A stretch of DNA of 64,000 nt, taken from the NCBI GenBank assembly GCA_028752905.1, contig JAQNBH010000019.1:1075001-1139000 (forward strand), given 5' to 3'. How positions within the stretch are numbered: the stretch's first letter is position 1; every line of letters begins with the position of its first letter. A model generated the notes under the pieces. That model was given only the letters and a program-made list of their open reading frames with translations. It searched no databases and was not told where the DNA came from. The position numbers and the translations under genes were made by a program. The DNA comes from Cladorhizidae sp. MBARI D1340-BT2 (lineage: Eukaryota > Porifera > Demospongiae > Poecilosclerida > Cladorhizidae). Below are positions 1-11,200 of the stretch, piece by piece.

Positions 1-720
1 ATAGATTCTCCACACTTCACTGAATAGACTTGATATATAGCTCTAAAGGTAGGCCTCTCTCTGTTCTCTCTCTTGATACCAAAGATCCGTATATTCTGCA
101 TACATAGAATCACAAGATAGGTTTCTCTATGTGTTCTCTATCTTGATGCTAAACAGGTTAGCTTCATAGATTCTCCACACTTCACTGTATAAACTTGATA
201 TATAGCTATTAAGATAGGTCTCTCCCTGTGCTCTCTGTTGATATCAAACATCCATAATATTCTGCACACTTCACTGTAATGGACTTGATATGATTCGAAT
301 GATAGGTTTCATTATGTGTTCTCTATCTTGATATTTGCCCTAATTTGGTCTATATGTTTCTCATTTCCCCCCCCAAAATCTTGTTATTTTGCCGTAAAGC
401 TCATAACTTTTCAACACTTTACCCCCAAAAGATAATTTTTATATCACCGGATAGCCCTTCTAATTATCTGTCTTTTGTACGTGCCAAAATTTTGAGTACT
501 CTAAGCATTAGCAAGTTATGGTGATTTGAAGTGGTAAGGTTTGAGATCTTTCCTGGCGTTTTCCAGTTGCCAAAGCGGTGGCCTGCCAGTGAAAAACCAC
601 TACATTTATTGATAATCTGTTGACATGTTGCAGATAAGGGCCTTCTCTATCAGTTGACAAAATCTGGGACTTTGGTCTTGTTAATTAGGGCAGTTATGAA
701 TTGTACTCTTACTTGATGAT
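1..720 (+). repeat. Partial monomer at left window edge (B-C-D)
   Basis: The window opens 19 bases into subunit B, continues through C, and ends with a D segment of the 'TTCAAC / CCCCCAAAA / AAGCATT / GAGATC' class. It carries GATGATGCT (3 extra bases) at the D-A junction, so D is 388 bp. Subunit B has the CCAAAGATCCG variant shared with the copies near 2817 and 4630. The truncation is caused by the window edge. Confidence 0.95.
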
Positions 721-735
721 GCTAAACATGTTAGC
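721..735. other. Dyad GCTAA-acatg-TTAGC at start of subunit A
   Basis: Five-base arms around a five-base centre. The same dyad opens subunits B (894-908) and C (1059-1073, centre acagg), so every monomer carries three. In B the arms extend to AGCTAA/TTAGCT. In the copies inspected, changes fall in the centre and the arms stay intact. It could be a protein-binding site; no factor is identified. Confidence 0.6.
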
Positions 736-893
736 TTCGTAGATTATCCACACTTCACTGAATAGACTTGATGTATAGCTATTAAGATAGGACTCTCTAA
801 GTGCTCTCTCTTGATACCAAACATCCATATATTCTGCACACTTCACTGTAATGGACTTGCAAGATAGGTATCTCTCAGTGTTCTCTATCTTGA
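721..893 (+). repeat. Subunit A of reference monomer (173 bp)
   Basis: This is the first of three diverged direct subrepeats. It has two half-units, marked by CACACTTCACTG at 749 and 837 (88 bp apart), each followed by GACTTG, an AAGATAGG-like box and a (T/G)CTCTC run ending in CTTGA. Distinctive sites are CTTCGTAG (B and C have CTTCATAG) and the second half-unit ending GGTATCTCTCAGTGTTC. Copies vary at CTCTTGATAC, CTCATGATAC or CTCTTTATAC in the middle, and right-hand copies have TGCAGAC in place of TGCACAC. Confidence 0.9.
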
Positions 894-1058
894 GCTAAAC
901 ATGTTAGCTTCATAGATTCTCCACACTTCACTGAATAGACTTGATATATAGCTCTAAAGGTAGGCCTCTCTCTGTTCTCTCTCTTGATACCAAACATCCG
1001 TATATTCTGCATACATAGAATCACAAGATAGGTTTCTCTATGTGTTCTCTATCTTGAT
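894..1058 (+). repeat. Subunit B of reference monomer (165 bp)
   Basis: Second direct subrepeat. Its first half-unit carries CACACTTCACTG at 922. The second half-unit (from about 1008) is eroded to GCATACATAGAATCACAAG and has lost several bases of the CACACTTCACTG box, which explains why B is 8 bp shorter than A. Copy-specific markers are CAAAC/CAAAGATCCG, TAGCTCT/TAGTTCT and GGCCTCTCTC/GGCCTCCCTC. They help to classify monomers. Confidence 0.9.
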
Positions 1059-1243
1059 GCTAAACAGGTTAGCTTCATAGATTCTCCACACTTCACTGTA
1101 TAAACTTGATATATAGCTATTAAGATAGGTCTCTCCCTGTGCTCTCTGTTGATATCAAACATCCATAATATTCTGCACACTTCACTGTAATGGACTTGAT
1201 ATGATTCGAATGATAGGTTTCATTATGTGTTCTCTATCTTGAT
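1059..1243 (+). repeat. Subunit C of reference monomer (185 bp)
   Basis: Third direct subrepeat, starting GCTAAACAGGTTAGC. Half-units are marked by CACACTTCACTG at 1087 and 1176 (89 bp apart). Between them lies the 10-bp perfect palindrome TTGATATCAA (1149-1158), which is TTGGTTTCAA in one monomer class. The second half-unit contains GATTCGAATGATAGG and ends TGTTCTCTATCTTGAT just before D. C is longer than A or B because of small insertions. Confidence 0.9.
1149..1158. other. 10-bp palindrome TTGATATCAA in subunit C
   Basis: A perfect palindrome near the middle of C in most monomers. It is changed at two bases to TTGGTTTCAA in the C subunits at about 12053, 21138, 22953, 26588, 32040, 42851, 46491 and 49219. 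In each case this C follows a D of the GATAAAATC/TTTGATC class, so it is a useful class marker. Confidence 0.6.
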
Positions 1244-1274
1244 ATTTGCCCTAATTTGGTCTATATGTTTCTCA

Positions 1275-1289
1275 TTTCCCCCCCCAAAA
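1275..1289 (+). other. Constant-length T/C/A tract 1 (15 bp)
   Basis: T3C8A4 in this copy. Other copies show T4C6A5, T3C6A6, T4C7A4, T3C7A5, T4C5A6, or T4 C G C4 A5. In every variant I counted the total is 15 bp; only the T/C and C/A boundaries move. Confidence 0.7.
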
Positions 1290-1332
1290 TCTTGTTATTT
1301 TGCCGTAAAGCTCATAACTTTGCAACACTTTA

Positions 1333-1341
1333 CCCAAAAAA
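1333..1341 (+). other. Constant-length C/A tract 2 (9 bp)
   Basis: C3A6 here. Other copies have C5A4, C4A5, CCTAAAAAA, TCCCAAAAA, CCCGAAAAA or CCCCAAAAT, all 9 bp. It behaves like tract 1, 44 bp upstream. Composition changes by substitution at or near the C/A border and length does not change. Confidence 0.65.
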
Positions 1342-1404
1342 GATAATTTTTATATCACCGGATAGCCCTTCTAATTATCTGTCTTTTGTACGTGCCAAAA
1401 TTTT

Positions 1405-1412
1405 GAGTACTC
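1405..1412. other. 8-bp palindrome GAGTACTC in D
   Basis: A perfect palindrome in the middle of D, conserved in the monomers I inspected from all three array zones, while bases 7-12 positions downstream (AAGCATT/AAGTATT, AGCAAG/AGCTAG/AGTAAG) vary. It may be chance; no role is claimed. Confidence 0.4.
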
Positions 1413-4400
1413 TAAGTATTAGCAAGTTAAGGTGATTTGAAGTGGTAAGGTTTGCGATCTTTCCTGGCGTTTTCCAGTTGCCAAAGCGGTGGCCTGCCAG
1501 TGAAAAACCACTACATTTATTGATAATCTGTTGATATGTTGCAGATAAGGGCCTTCTCTATCAGTTGACAAACTCTGGGACTTTGGTCTTGTTAATTAGG
1601 GCAGTTATGAATTGTACTCTTACTTGATGCTAAACATGTTAGCTTCGTAGATTATCCACACTTCACTGAATAGACTTGATGTATAGCTATTAAGATAGGA
1701 CTCTCTAAGTGCTCTCTCATGATACCAAACATCCATATATTCTGCACACTTCACTGTAATGGACTTGCAAGATAGGTATCTCTCAGTGTTCTCTATCTTG
1801 AGCTAAACATGTTAGCTTCATAGATTCTCCACACTTCACTGAATAGACTTGATATATAGCTCTAAAGGTAGGCCTCTCTCTGTTCTCTCTCTTGATACCA
1901 AACATCCGTATATTCTGCATACATAGAATCACAAGATAGGTTTCTCTATGTGTTCTCTATCTTGATGCTAAACAGGTTAGCTTCATAGATTCTCCACACT
2001 TCACTGTATAAACTTGATATATAGCTATTAAGATAGGTCTCTCCCTGTGCTCTCTGTTGATATCAAACATCCATAATATTCTGCACACTTCACTGTAATG
2101 GACTTGATATGATTCGAATGATAGGTTTCATTATGTGTTCTCTATCTTGATATTTGCCCTAATTTGGTCTATATGTTTCTCATTTCCCCCCAAAAAATCT
2201 TGTTATTTTGCCGTAAAGCTCATAACTTTGCAACACTTTACCCAAAAAAGATAATTTTTATATCACCGGATAGCCCTTCTAATTATCTGTCTTTTGTACG
2301 TGCCAAAATTTTGAGTACTCTAAGTATTAGCAAGTTAATGTGATTTGAAGTGGTAAGGTTTGCGATCTTTCCTGGCATTTTCCAGTTGCCAAAGCGGTGG
2401 CCTGCCAGTGAAAAACCACTACATTTATTGATAATCTGTTGATATGTTGCAGATAAGGGCCTTCTCTATCAGTTGACAAACTCTGGGACTTTGGTCTTGT
2501 TAATTAGGGCAGTTATGAATTGTACTCTTACTTGATGCTAAACATGTTAGCTTCGTAGATTATCCACACTTCACTGAATAGACTTGATGTATAGCTATTA
2601 AGATAGGACTCTCTAAGTGCTCTCTCATGATACCAAACATCCATATATTCTGCACACTTCACTGTAATGGACTTGCAAGATAGGTATCTCTCAGTGTTCT
2701 CTATCTTGAGCTAAACATGTTAGCTTCATAGATTCTCCACACTTCACTGAATAGACTTGATATATAGCTCTAAAGGTAGGCCTCTCTCTGTTCTCTCTCT
2801 TGATACCAAAGATCCGTATATTCTGCATACATAGAATCACAAGATAGGTTTCTCTATGTGTTCTCTATCTTGATGCTAAACAGGTTAGCTTCATAGATTC
2901 TCCACACTTCACTGTATAAACTTGATATATAGCTATTAAGATAGGTCTCTCCCTGTGCTCTCTGTTGATATCAAACATCCATAATATTCTGCACACTTCA
3001 CTGTAATGGACTTGATATGATTCGAATGATAGGTTTCATTATGTGTTCTCTATCTTGATATTTGCCCTAATTTGGTCTATATGTTTCTCATTTCCCCCCC
3101 CAAAATCTTGTTATTTTGCCGTAAAGCTCATAACTTTTCAACACTTTACCCCCAAAAGATAATTTTTATATCACCGGATAGCCCTTCTAATTATCTGTCT
3201 TTTGTACGTGCCAAAATTTTGAGTACTCTAAGCATTAGCAAGTTATGGTGATTTGAAGTGGTAAGGTTTGAGATCTTTCCTGGCGTTTTCCAGTTGCCAA
3301 AGCGGTGGCCTGCCAGTGAAAAACCACTACATTTATTGATAATCTGTTGACATGTTGCAGATAAGGGCCTTCTCTATCAGTTGACAAAATCTGGGACTTT
3401 GGTCTTGTTAATTAGGGCAGTTATGAATTGTACTCTTACTTGATGATGCTAAACATGTTAGCTTCGTAGATTATCCACACTTCACTGAATAGACTTGATG
3501 TATAGCTATTAAGATAGGACTCTCTAAGTGCTCTCTCTTGATACCAAACATCCATATATTCTGCACACTTCACTGTAATGGACTTGCAAGATAGGTATCT
3601 CTCAGTGTTCTCTATCTTGAGCTAAACATGTTAGCTTCATAGATTCTCCACACTTCACTGAATAGACTTGATATATAGCTCTAAAGGTAGGCCTCTCTCT
3701 GTTCTCTCTCTTGATACCAAACATCCGTATATTCTGCATACATAGAATCACAAGATAGGTTTCTCTATGTGTTCTCTATCTTGATGCTAAACAGGTTAGC
3801 TTCATAGATTCTCCACACTTCACTGTATAAACTTGATATATAGCTATTAAGATAGGTCTCTCCCTGTGCTCTCTGTTGATATCAAACATCCATAATATTC
3901 TGCACACTTCACTGTAATGGACTTGATATGATTCGAATGATAGGTTTCATTATGTGTTCTCTATCTTGATATTTGCCCTAATTTGGTCTATATGTTTCTC
4001 ATTTCCCCCCCCAAAATCTTGTTATTTTGCCGTAAAGCTCATAACTTTGCAACACTTTACCCAAAAAAGATAATTTTTATATCACCGGATAGCCCTTCTA
4101 ATTATCTGTCTTTTGTACGTGCCAAAATTTTGAGTACTCTAAGTATTAGCAAGTTAAGGTGATTTGAAGTGGTAAGGTTTGCGATCTTTCCTGGCGTTTT
4201 CCAGTTGCCAAAGCGGTGGCCTGCCAGTGAAAAACCACTACATTTATTGATAATCTGTTGATATGTTGCAGATAAGGGCCTTCTCTATCAGTTGACAAAC
4301 TCTGGGACTTTGGTCTTGTTAATTAGGGCAGTTATGAATTGTACTCTTACTTGATGCTAAACATGTTAGCTTCGTAGATTATCCACACTTCACTGAATAG

Positions 4401-5263
4401 ACTTGATGTATAGCTATTAAGATAGGACTCTCTAAGTGCTCTCTCATGATACCAAACATCCATATATTCTGCACACTTCACTGTAATGGACTTGCAAGAT
4501 AGGTATCTCTCAGTGTTCTCTATCTTGAGCTAAACATGTTAGCTTCATAGATTCTCCACACTTCACTGAATAGACTTGATATATAGCTCTAAAGGTAGGC
4601 CTCTCTCTGTTCTCTCTCTTGATACCAAAGATCCGTATATTCTGCATACATAGAATCACAAGATAGGTTTCTCTATGTGTTCTCTATCTTGATGCTAAAC
4701 AGGTTAGCTTCATAGATTCTCCACACTTCACTGTATAAACTTGATATATAGCTATTAAGATAGGTCTCTCCCTGTGCTCTCTGTTGATATCAAACATCCA
4801 TAATATTCTGCACACTTCACTGTAATGGACTTGATATGATTCGAATGATAGGTTTCATTATGTGTTCTCTATCTTGATATTTGCCCTAATTTGGTCTATA
4901 TGTTTCTCATTTCCCCCCCCAAAATCTTGTTATTTTGCCGTAAAGCTCATAACTTTTCAACACTTTACCCCCAAAAGATAATTTTTATATCACCGGATAG
5001 CCCTTCTAATTATCTGTCTTTTGTACGTGCCAAAATTTTGAGTACTCTAAGTATTAGCAAGTTATGGTGATTTGAAGTGGTAAGGTTTGCGATCTTTCCT
5101 GGCGTTTTCCAGTTGCCAAAGCGGTGGCCTGCCAGTGAAAAACCACTACATTTATTGATAATCTGTTGACATGTTGCAGATAAGGGCCTTCTCTATCAGT
5201 TGACAAAATCTGGGACTTTGGTCTTGTTAATTAGGGCAGTTATGAATTGTACTCTTACTTGAT

Positions 5264-8200
5264 GCTAAACATGTTAGCTTCGTAGATTATCCACACTTCA
5301 CTGAATAGACTTGATGTATAGCTATTAAGATAGGACTCTCTAAGTGCTCTCTCTTGATACCAAACATCCATATATTCTGCACACTTCACTGTAATGGACT
5401 TGCAAGATAGGTATCTCTCAGTGTTCTCTATCTTGAGCTAAACATGTTAGCTTCATAGATTCTCCACACTTCACTGAATAGACTTGATATATAGCTCTAA
5501 AGGTAGGCCTCTCTCTGTTCTCTCTCTTGATACCAAACATCCGTATATTCTGCATACATAGAATCACAAGATAGGTTTCTCTATGTGTTCTATATCTTGA
5601 TGCTAAACAGGTTAGCTTCATAGATTCTCCACACTTCACTGTATAAACTTGATATATAGCTATTAAGATAGGTCTCTCCCTGTGCTCTCTGTTGATATCA
5701 AACATCCATAATATTCTGCACACTTCACTGTAATGGACTTGATATGATTCGAATGATAGGTTTCATTATGTGTTCTCTATCTTGATATTTGCCCTAATTT
5801 GGTCTATATGTTTCTCATTTTCCCCCCCAAAATCTTGTTATTTTACCGTAAAGCTCATAACTTTTCTACACTTTACCCCAAAAAGAAAATCTTTATATCA
5901 CCGGATAGCCCTTCTAATTATCTGTCTTTTGTACGTGCCAAAATTTGAGTACTCTAAGTATTAGCAAGTTATGGTGATTTGAAGTGGTAAGGTTTGCGAT
6001 CTTTCCTGGCGTTTTCCAGTTGCCAAAGCGGTGGCCTGCCAGTGAAAAACCACTACATTTATTGATAATCTGTTGACATGTTGCAGATAAGGGCCTTCTC
6101 TATCAGTTGACAAAATCTGGGACTTTGGTCTTGTTAATTAGGGCAGTTATGAATTGTACTCTTACTTGATGATGCTAAACATGTTAGCTTCGTAGATTAT
6201 CCACACTTCACTGAATAGACTTGATGTATAGCTATTAAGATAGGACTCTCTAAGTGCTCTCTCTTGATACCAAACATCCATATATTCTGCACACTTCACT
6301 GTAATGGACTTGCAAGATAGGTATCTCTCAGTGTTCTCTATCTTGAGCTAAACATGTTAGCTTCATAGATTCTCCACACTTCACTGAATAGACTTGATAT
6401 ATAGCTCTAAAGGTAGGCCTCTCTCTGTTCTCTCTCTTGATACCAAACATCCGTATATTCTGCATACATAGAATCACAAGATAGGTTTCTCTATGTGTTC
6501 TCTATCTTGATGCTAAACAGGTTAGCTTCATAGATTCTCCACACTTCACTGTATAAACTTGATATATAGCTATTAAGATAGGTCTCTCCCTGTGCTCTCT
6601 GTTGATATCAAACATCCATAATATTCTGCACACTTCACTGTAATGGACTTGATATGATTCGAATGATAGGTTTCATTATGTGTTCTCTATCTTGATATTT
6701 GCCCTAATTTGGTCTATATGTTTCTCATTTCCCCCCAAAAAATCTTGTTATTTTGCCGTAAAGCTCATAACTTTGCAACACTTTACCCAAAAAAGATAAT
6801 TTTTATATCACCGGATAGCCCTTCTAATTATCTGTCTTTTGTACGTGCCAAAATTTTGAGTACTCTAAGTATTAGCAAGTTAATGTGATTTGAAGTGGTA
6901 AGGTTTGCGATCTTTCCTGGCATTTTCCAGTTGCCAAAGCGGTGGCCTGCCAGTGAAAAACCACTACATTTATTGATAATCTGTTGATATGTTGCAGATA
7001 AGGGCCTTCTCTATCAGTTGACAAACTCTGGGACTTTGGTCTTGTTAATTAGGGCAGTTATGAATTGTACTCTTACTTGATGCTAAACATGTTAGCTTCG
7101 TAGATTATCCACACTTTACTGAATAGACTTGATGTATAGCTATTAAGATAGGACTCTCTAAGTGCTCTCTCATGATACCAAACATCCATATATTCTGCAC
7201 ACTTCACTGTAATGGACTTGCAAGATAGGTATCTCTCAGTGTTCTCTATCTTGAGCTAAACATGTTAGCTTCATAGATTCTCCACACTTCACTGAATAGA
7301 CTTGATATATAGCTCTAAAGGTAGGCCTCTCTCTGTTCTCTCTCTTGATACCAAACATCCGTATATTCTGCATACATAGAATCACAAGATAGGTTTCTCT
7401 ATGTGTTCTCTATCTTGATGCTAAACAGGTTAGCTTCATAGATTCTCCACACTTCACTGTATAAACTTGATATATAGCTATTAAGATAGGTCTCTCCCTG
7501 TGCTCTCTGTTGATATCAAACATCCATAATATTCTGCACACTTCACTGTAATGGACTTGATATGATTCGAATGATAGGTTTCATTATGTGTTCTCTATCT
7601 TGATATTTGCCCTAATTTGGTCTATATGTTTCTCATTTCCCCCCCCAAAATCTTGTTATTTTGCCGTAAAGCTCATAACTTTTCAACACTTTACCCAAAA
7701 AAGATAATTTTTATATCACCGGATAGCCCTTCTAATTATCTGTCTTTTGTACGTGCCAAAATTTTGAGTACTCTAAGTATTAGCAAGTTATGGTGATTTG
7801 AAGTGGTAAGGTTTGCGATCTTTCCTGGCGTTTTCCAGTTGCCAAAGCGGTGGCCTGCCAGTGAAAAACCAGTACATTTATTGATAATCTGTTGACATGT
7901 TGCAGATAAGGGCCTTCTCTATCAGTTGACAAAATCTGGGACTTTGGTCTTGTTAATTAGGGCAGTTATGAATTGTACTCTTACTTGATGCTAAACATGT
8001 TAGCTTCGTAGATTATCCACACTTCACTGAATAGACTTGATGTATAGCTATTAAGATAGGACTCTCTAAGTGCTCTCTCTTGATACCAAACATCCATATA
8101 TTCTGCACACTTCACTGTAATGGACTTGCAAGATAGGTATCTCTCAGTGTTCTCTATCTTGAGCTAAACATGTTAGCTTCATAGATTCTCCACACTTCAC

Positions 8201-11200
8201 TGAATAGACTTGATATATAGCTCTAAAGGTAGGCCTCTCTCTGTTCTCTCTCTTGATACCAAACATCCGTATATTCTGCATACATAGAATCACAAGATAG
8301 GTTTCTCTATGTGTTCTCTATCTTGATGCTAAACAGGTTAGCTTCATAGATTCTCCACACTTCACTGTATAAACTTGATATATAGCTATTAAGATAGGTC
8401 TCTCCCTGTGCTCTCTGTTGATATCAAACATCCATAATATTCTGCACACTTCACTGTAATGGACTTGATATGATTCGAATGATAGGTTTCATTATGTGTT
8501 CTCTATCTTGATATTTGCCCTAATTTGGTCTATATGTTTCTCATTTTCCCCCCAAAAATCTTGTTATTTTGCCGTAAAGCTCATAACTTTTCTACACTTT
8601 ACCCAAAAAAGATAATTTTTATATCACGGGATAGCCCTTCTAATTATCTGTCTTTTGTACGTGCCAAAATTTTGAGTACTCTAAGCATTAGCAAGTTATG
8701 GTGATTTGAAGTGGTAAGGTTTGAGATCTTTCCTGGCGTTTTCCAGTTGCCAAAGCGGTGGCCTGCCAGTGAAAAACCACTACATTTATTGATAATCTGT
8801 TGACATGTTGCAGATAAGGGCCTTCTCTATCAGTTGACAAAATCTGGGACTTTGGTCTTGTTAATTAGGGCAGTTATGAATTGTACTCTTACTTGATGAT
8901 GCTAAACATGTTAGCTTCGTAGATTATCCACACTTCACTGAATAGACTTGATGTATAGCTATTAAGATAGGACTCTCTAAGTGCTCTCTCTTGATACCAA
9001 ACATCCATATATTCTGCACACTTCACTGTAATGGACTTGCAAGATAGGTATCTCTCAGTGTTCTCTATCTTGAGCTAAACATGTTAGCTTCATAGATTCT
9101 CCACACTTCACTGAATAGACTTGATATATAGCTCTAAAGGTAGGCCTCTCTCTGTTCTCTCTCTTGATACCAAACATCCGTATATTCTGCATACATAGAA
9201 TCACAAGATAGGTTTCTCTATGTGTTCTCTATCTTGATGCTAAACAGGTTAGCTTCATAGATTCTCCACACTTCACTGTATAAACTTGATATATAGCTAT
9301 TAAGATAGGTCTCTCCCTGTGCTCTCTGTTGATATCAAACATCCATAATATTCTGCACACTTCACTGTAATGGACTTGATATGATTCGAATGATAGGTTT
9401 CATTATGTGTTCTCTATCTTGATATTTGCCCTAATTTGGTCTATATGTTTCTCATTTCCCCCCCCAAAATCTTGTTATTTTGCCGTAAAGCTCATAACTT
9501 TGCAACACTTTACCCAAAAAAGATAATTTTTATATCACCGGATAGCCCTTCTAATTATCTGTCTTTTGTACGTGCCAAAATTTTGAGTACTCTAAGTATT
9601 AGCAAGTTATGGTGATTTGAAGTGGTAAGGTTTGCGATCTTTCCTGGCGTTTTCCAGTTGCCAAAGCGGTGGCCTGCCAGTGAAAAACCACTACATTTAT
9701 TGATAATCTGTTGATATGTTGCAGATAAGGGCCTTCTCTATCAGTTGACAAACTCTGGGACTTTGGTCTTGTTAATTAGGGCAGTTATGAATTGTACTCT
9801 TACTTGATGCTAAACATGTTAGCTTCGTAGATTATCCACACTTCACTGAATAGACTTGATGTATAGCTATTAAGATAGGACTCTCTAAGTGCTCTCTCAT
9901 GATACCAAACATCCATATATTCTGCACACTTCACTGTAATGGACTTGCAAGATAGGTATCTCTCAGTGTTCTCTATCTTGAGCTAAACATGTTAGCTTCA
10001 TAGATTCTCCACACTTCACTGAATAGACTTGATATATAGCTCTAAAGGTAGGCCTCTCTCTGTTCTCTCTCTTGATACCAAACATCCGTATATTCTGCAT
10101 ACATAGAATCACAAGATAGGTTTCTCTATGTGTTCTCTATCTTGATGCTAAACAGGTTAGCTTCATAGATTCTCCACACTTCACTGTATAAACTTGATAT
10201 ATAGCTATTAAGATAGGTCTCTCCCTGTGCTCTCTGTTGATATCAAACATCCATAATATTCTGCAAACTTCACTGTAATGGACTTGATATGATTCGAATG
10301 ATAGGTTTCATTATGTGTTCTCTATCTTGATATTTGCCCTAATTTGGTCTATATGTTTCTCATTTTCCCCCCCAAAATCTTGTTATTTTGCCGTAAAGCT
10401 CATAACTTTTCAACACTTTACCCAAAAAAGATAATTTTTATATCACCGGATAGCCCTTCTAATTATCTGTCTTTTGTACGTGCCAAAATTTTGAGTACTC
10501 TAAGTATTAGCAAGTTATGGTGATTTGAAGTGGTAAGGTTTGCGATCTTTCCTGGCGTTTTCCAGTTGCCAAAGCGGTGGCCTGCCAGTGAAAAACCAGT
10601 ACATTTATTGATAATCTGTTGACATGTTGCAGATAAGGGCCTTCTCTATCAGTTGACAAAATCTGGGACTTTGGTCTTGTTAATTAGGGCAGTTATGAAT
10701 TGTACTCTTACTTGATGCTAAACATGTTAGCTTCGTAGATTATCCACACTTCACTGAATAGACTTGATGTATAGCTATTAAGATAGGACTCTCTAAGTGC
10801 TCTCTCTTGATACCAAACATCCATATATTCTGCACACTTCACTGTAATGGACTTGCAAGATAGGTATCTCTCAGTGTTCTCTATCTTGAGCTAAACATGT
10901 TAGCTTCATAGATTCTCCACACTTCACTGAATAGACTTGATATATAGCTCTAAAGGTAGGCCTCTCTCTGTTCTCTCTCTTGATACCAAACATCCGTATA
11001 TTCTGCATACATAGAATCACAAGATAGGTTTCTCTATGTGTTCTCTATCTTGATGCTAAACAGGTTAGCTTCATAGATTCTCCACACTTCACTGTATAAA
11101 CTTGATATATAGCTATTAAGATAGGTCTCTCCCTGTGCTCTCTGTTGATATCAAACATCCATAATATTCTGCACACTTCACTGTAATGGACTTGATATGA

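Larger units (their letters stand above)
1247..1603. mobile_element. MITE-like segment with 10-bp terminal inverted repeats (357 bp, reference copy)
   Basis: TGCCCTAATT at 1247-1256 and its exact reverse complement AATTAGGGCA at 1594-1603 bound almost exactly the part of the monomer that is not A/B/C-like. An 8-bp direct repeat, TTTGGTCT, also lies just inside both ends (1255-1262 and 1583-1590). There is no open frame, so it would be a non-autonomous element. I see no clear target-site duplication, and I cannot assign a superfamily. It recurs in every monomer. Origin as an old transposon insertion is inference; the inverted repeats themselves are directly visible. Confidence 0.5.
721..1628 (+). 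repeat. Reference monomer, 908 bp (A-B-C-D)
   Basis: This is the first complete copy and serves as the map for all others. It consists of A 721-893, B 894-1058, C 1059-1243 and D 1244-1628. A, B and C each begin with GCTAAACA(T/G)GTTAGCTTC and end with a CTATCTTGA-like motif; D shares neither sequence nor structure with them. Base composition is AT-rich (about 37% GC by hand count of part of it). There are nine CpG sites. All reading frames are interrupted by stops at short intervals. Confidence 0.95.
1244..1628 (+). repeat. D segment of reference monomer (385 bp, not related to A/B/C)
   Basis: This non-subrepeat part of the monomer makes up ~42% of it. It holds two C/A-rich tracts (1275-1289, 1333-1341), the palindrome GAGTACTC (1405-1412), and most of the variation that separates monomer classes: TTCAAC/TTGCAAC/TTCTAC, CACCGG/CACGGG, AAGCATT/AAGTATT, GCGATC/GAGATC/GTGATC, GACAAAATC/GACAAACTC/GATAAAATC. 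The last ~25 bases (TTATGAATTGTACTCTTACTTGAT) loosely resemble the tail of a half-unit (TTATGTGTTCTCTATCTTGAT). It has no coding potential. Confidence 0.88.
721..5263 (+). repeat. Block I: five monomers with a 2727-bp repeat
   Basis: Monomers start at 721, 1629, 2537, 3448 and 4356 (908, 908, 911, 908, 908 bp). Positions 1-1902 match 2728-4629 at all markers inspected; the first difference seen is CAAAC versus CAAAG (1903/4630). The repeated pair is a 'TTCAAC-AAGCATT-GAGATC-GATGATGCT' D followed by a 'TTGCAAC-GTTAAGG-GATATG-GACAAACTC' D. The 911-bp monomer owes its extra three bases to GATGATGCT. Confidence 0.85.

Noticed and set aside
1204..1214. Pol III B-box-like TTCGAAT, as in a tRNA T-arm
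   Set aside because: There is no convincing A box at the right distance, no cloverleaf fold and no T-run terminator in register, so no tRNA or SINE head can be supported.
1207..1224. CENP-B box-like sequence: ATTCGAATGATAGGTTT in subunit C
   Set aside because: It has TTCG, then A at the right spacing, but lacks the CGGG block (GGTT instead), so only about six of nine key bases fit. It is not a credible CENP-B site, and the box is not universal outside mammals.
1276..1289. G-quadruplex potential from the C8 tract
   Set aside because: There is only one long C tract per monomer; the second is 2-5 bases long and 44 bp away, so four adjacent G runs do not exist on the other strand.
1249..1602. 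CCCTAA and TTAGGG at the D ends, resembling the vertebrate telomere repeat
   Set aside because: There is only a single copy at each end, within the 10-bp inverted repeats and in opposite orientation; there is no tandem telomeric run.
721..1628. rDNA spacer or 5S-type gene repeat
   Set aside because: I recognise no 5S, 5.8S, 18S or 28S sequence or other RNA gene in the monomer on either strand.
5418..5723. Minus-strand open frames of 101, 87 and 75 codons at 5418-5723, 12729-12992 and 33419-33646
   Set aside because: All start at GTG within the CACAC or CAC box. The first two are open only because CTCTATC changed to CTATATC, removing a TAG, and the third only because of the 85-bp deletion. 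The translated segments simply repeat the half-unit.
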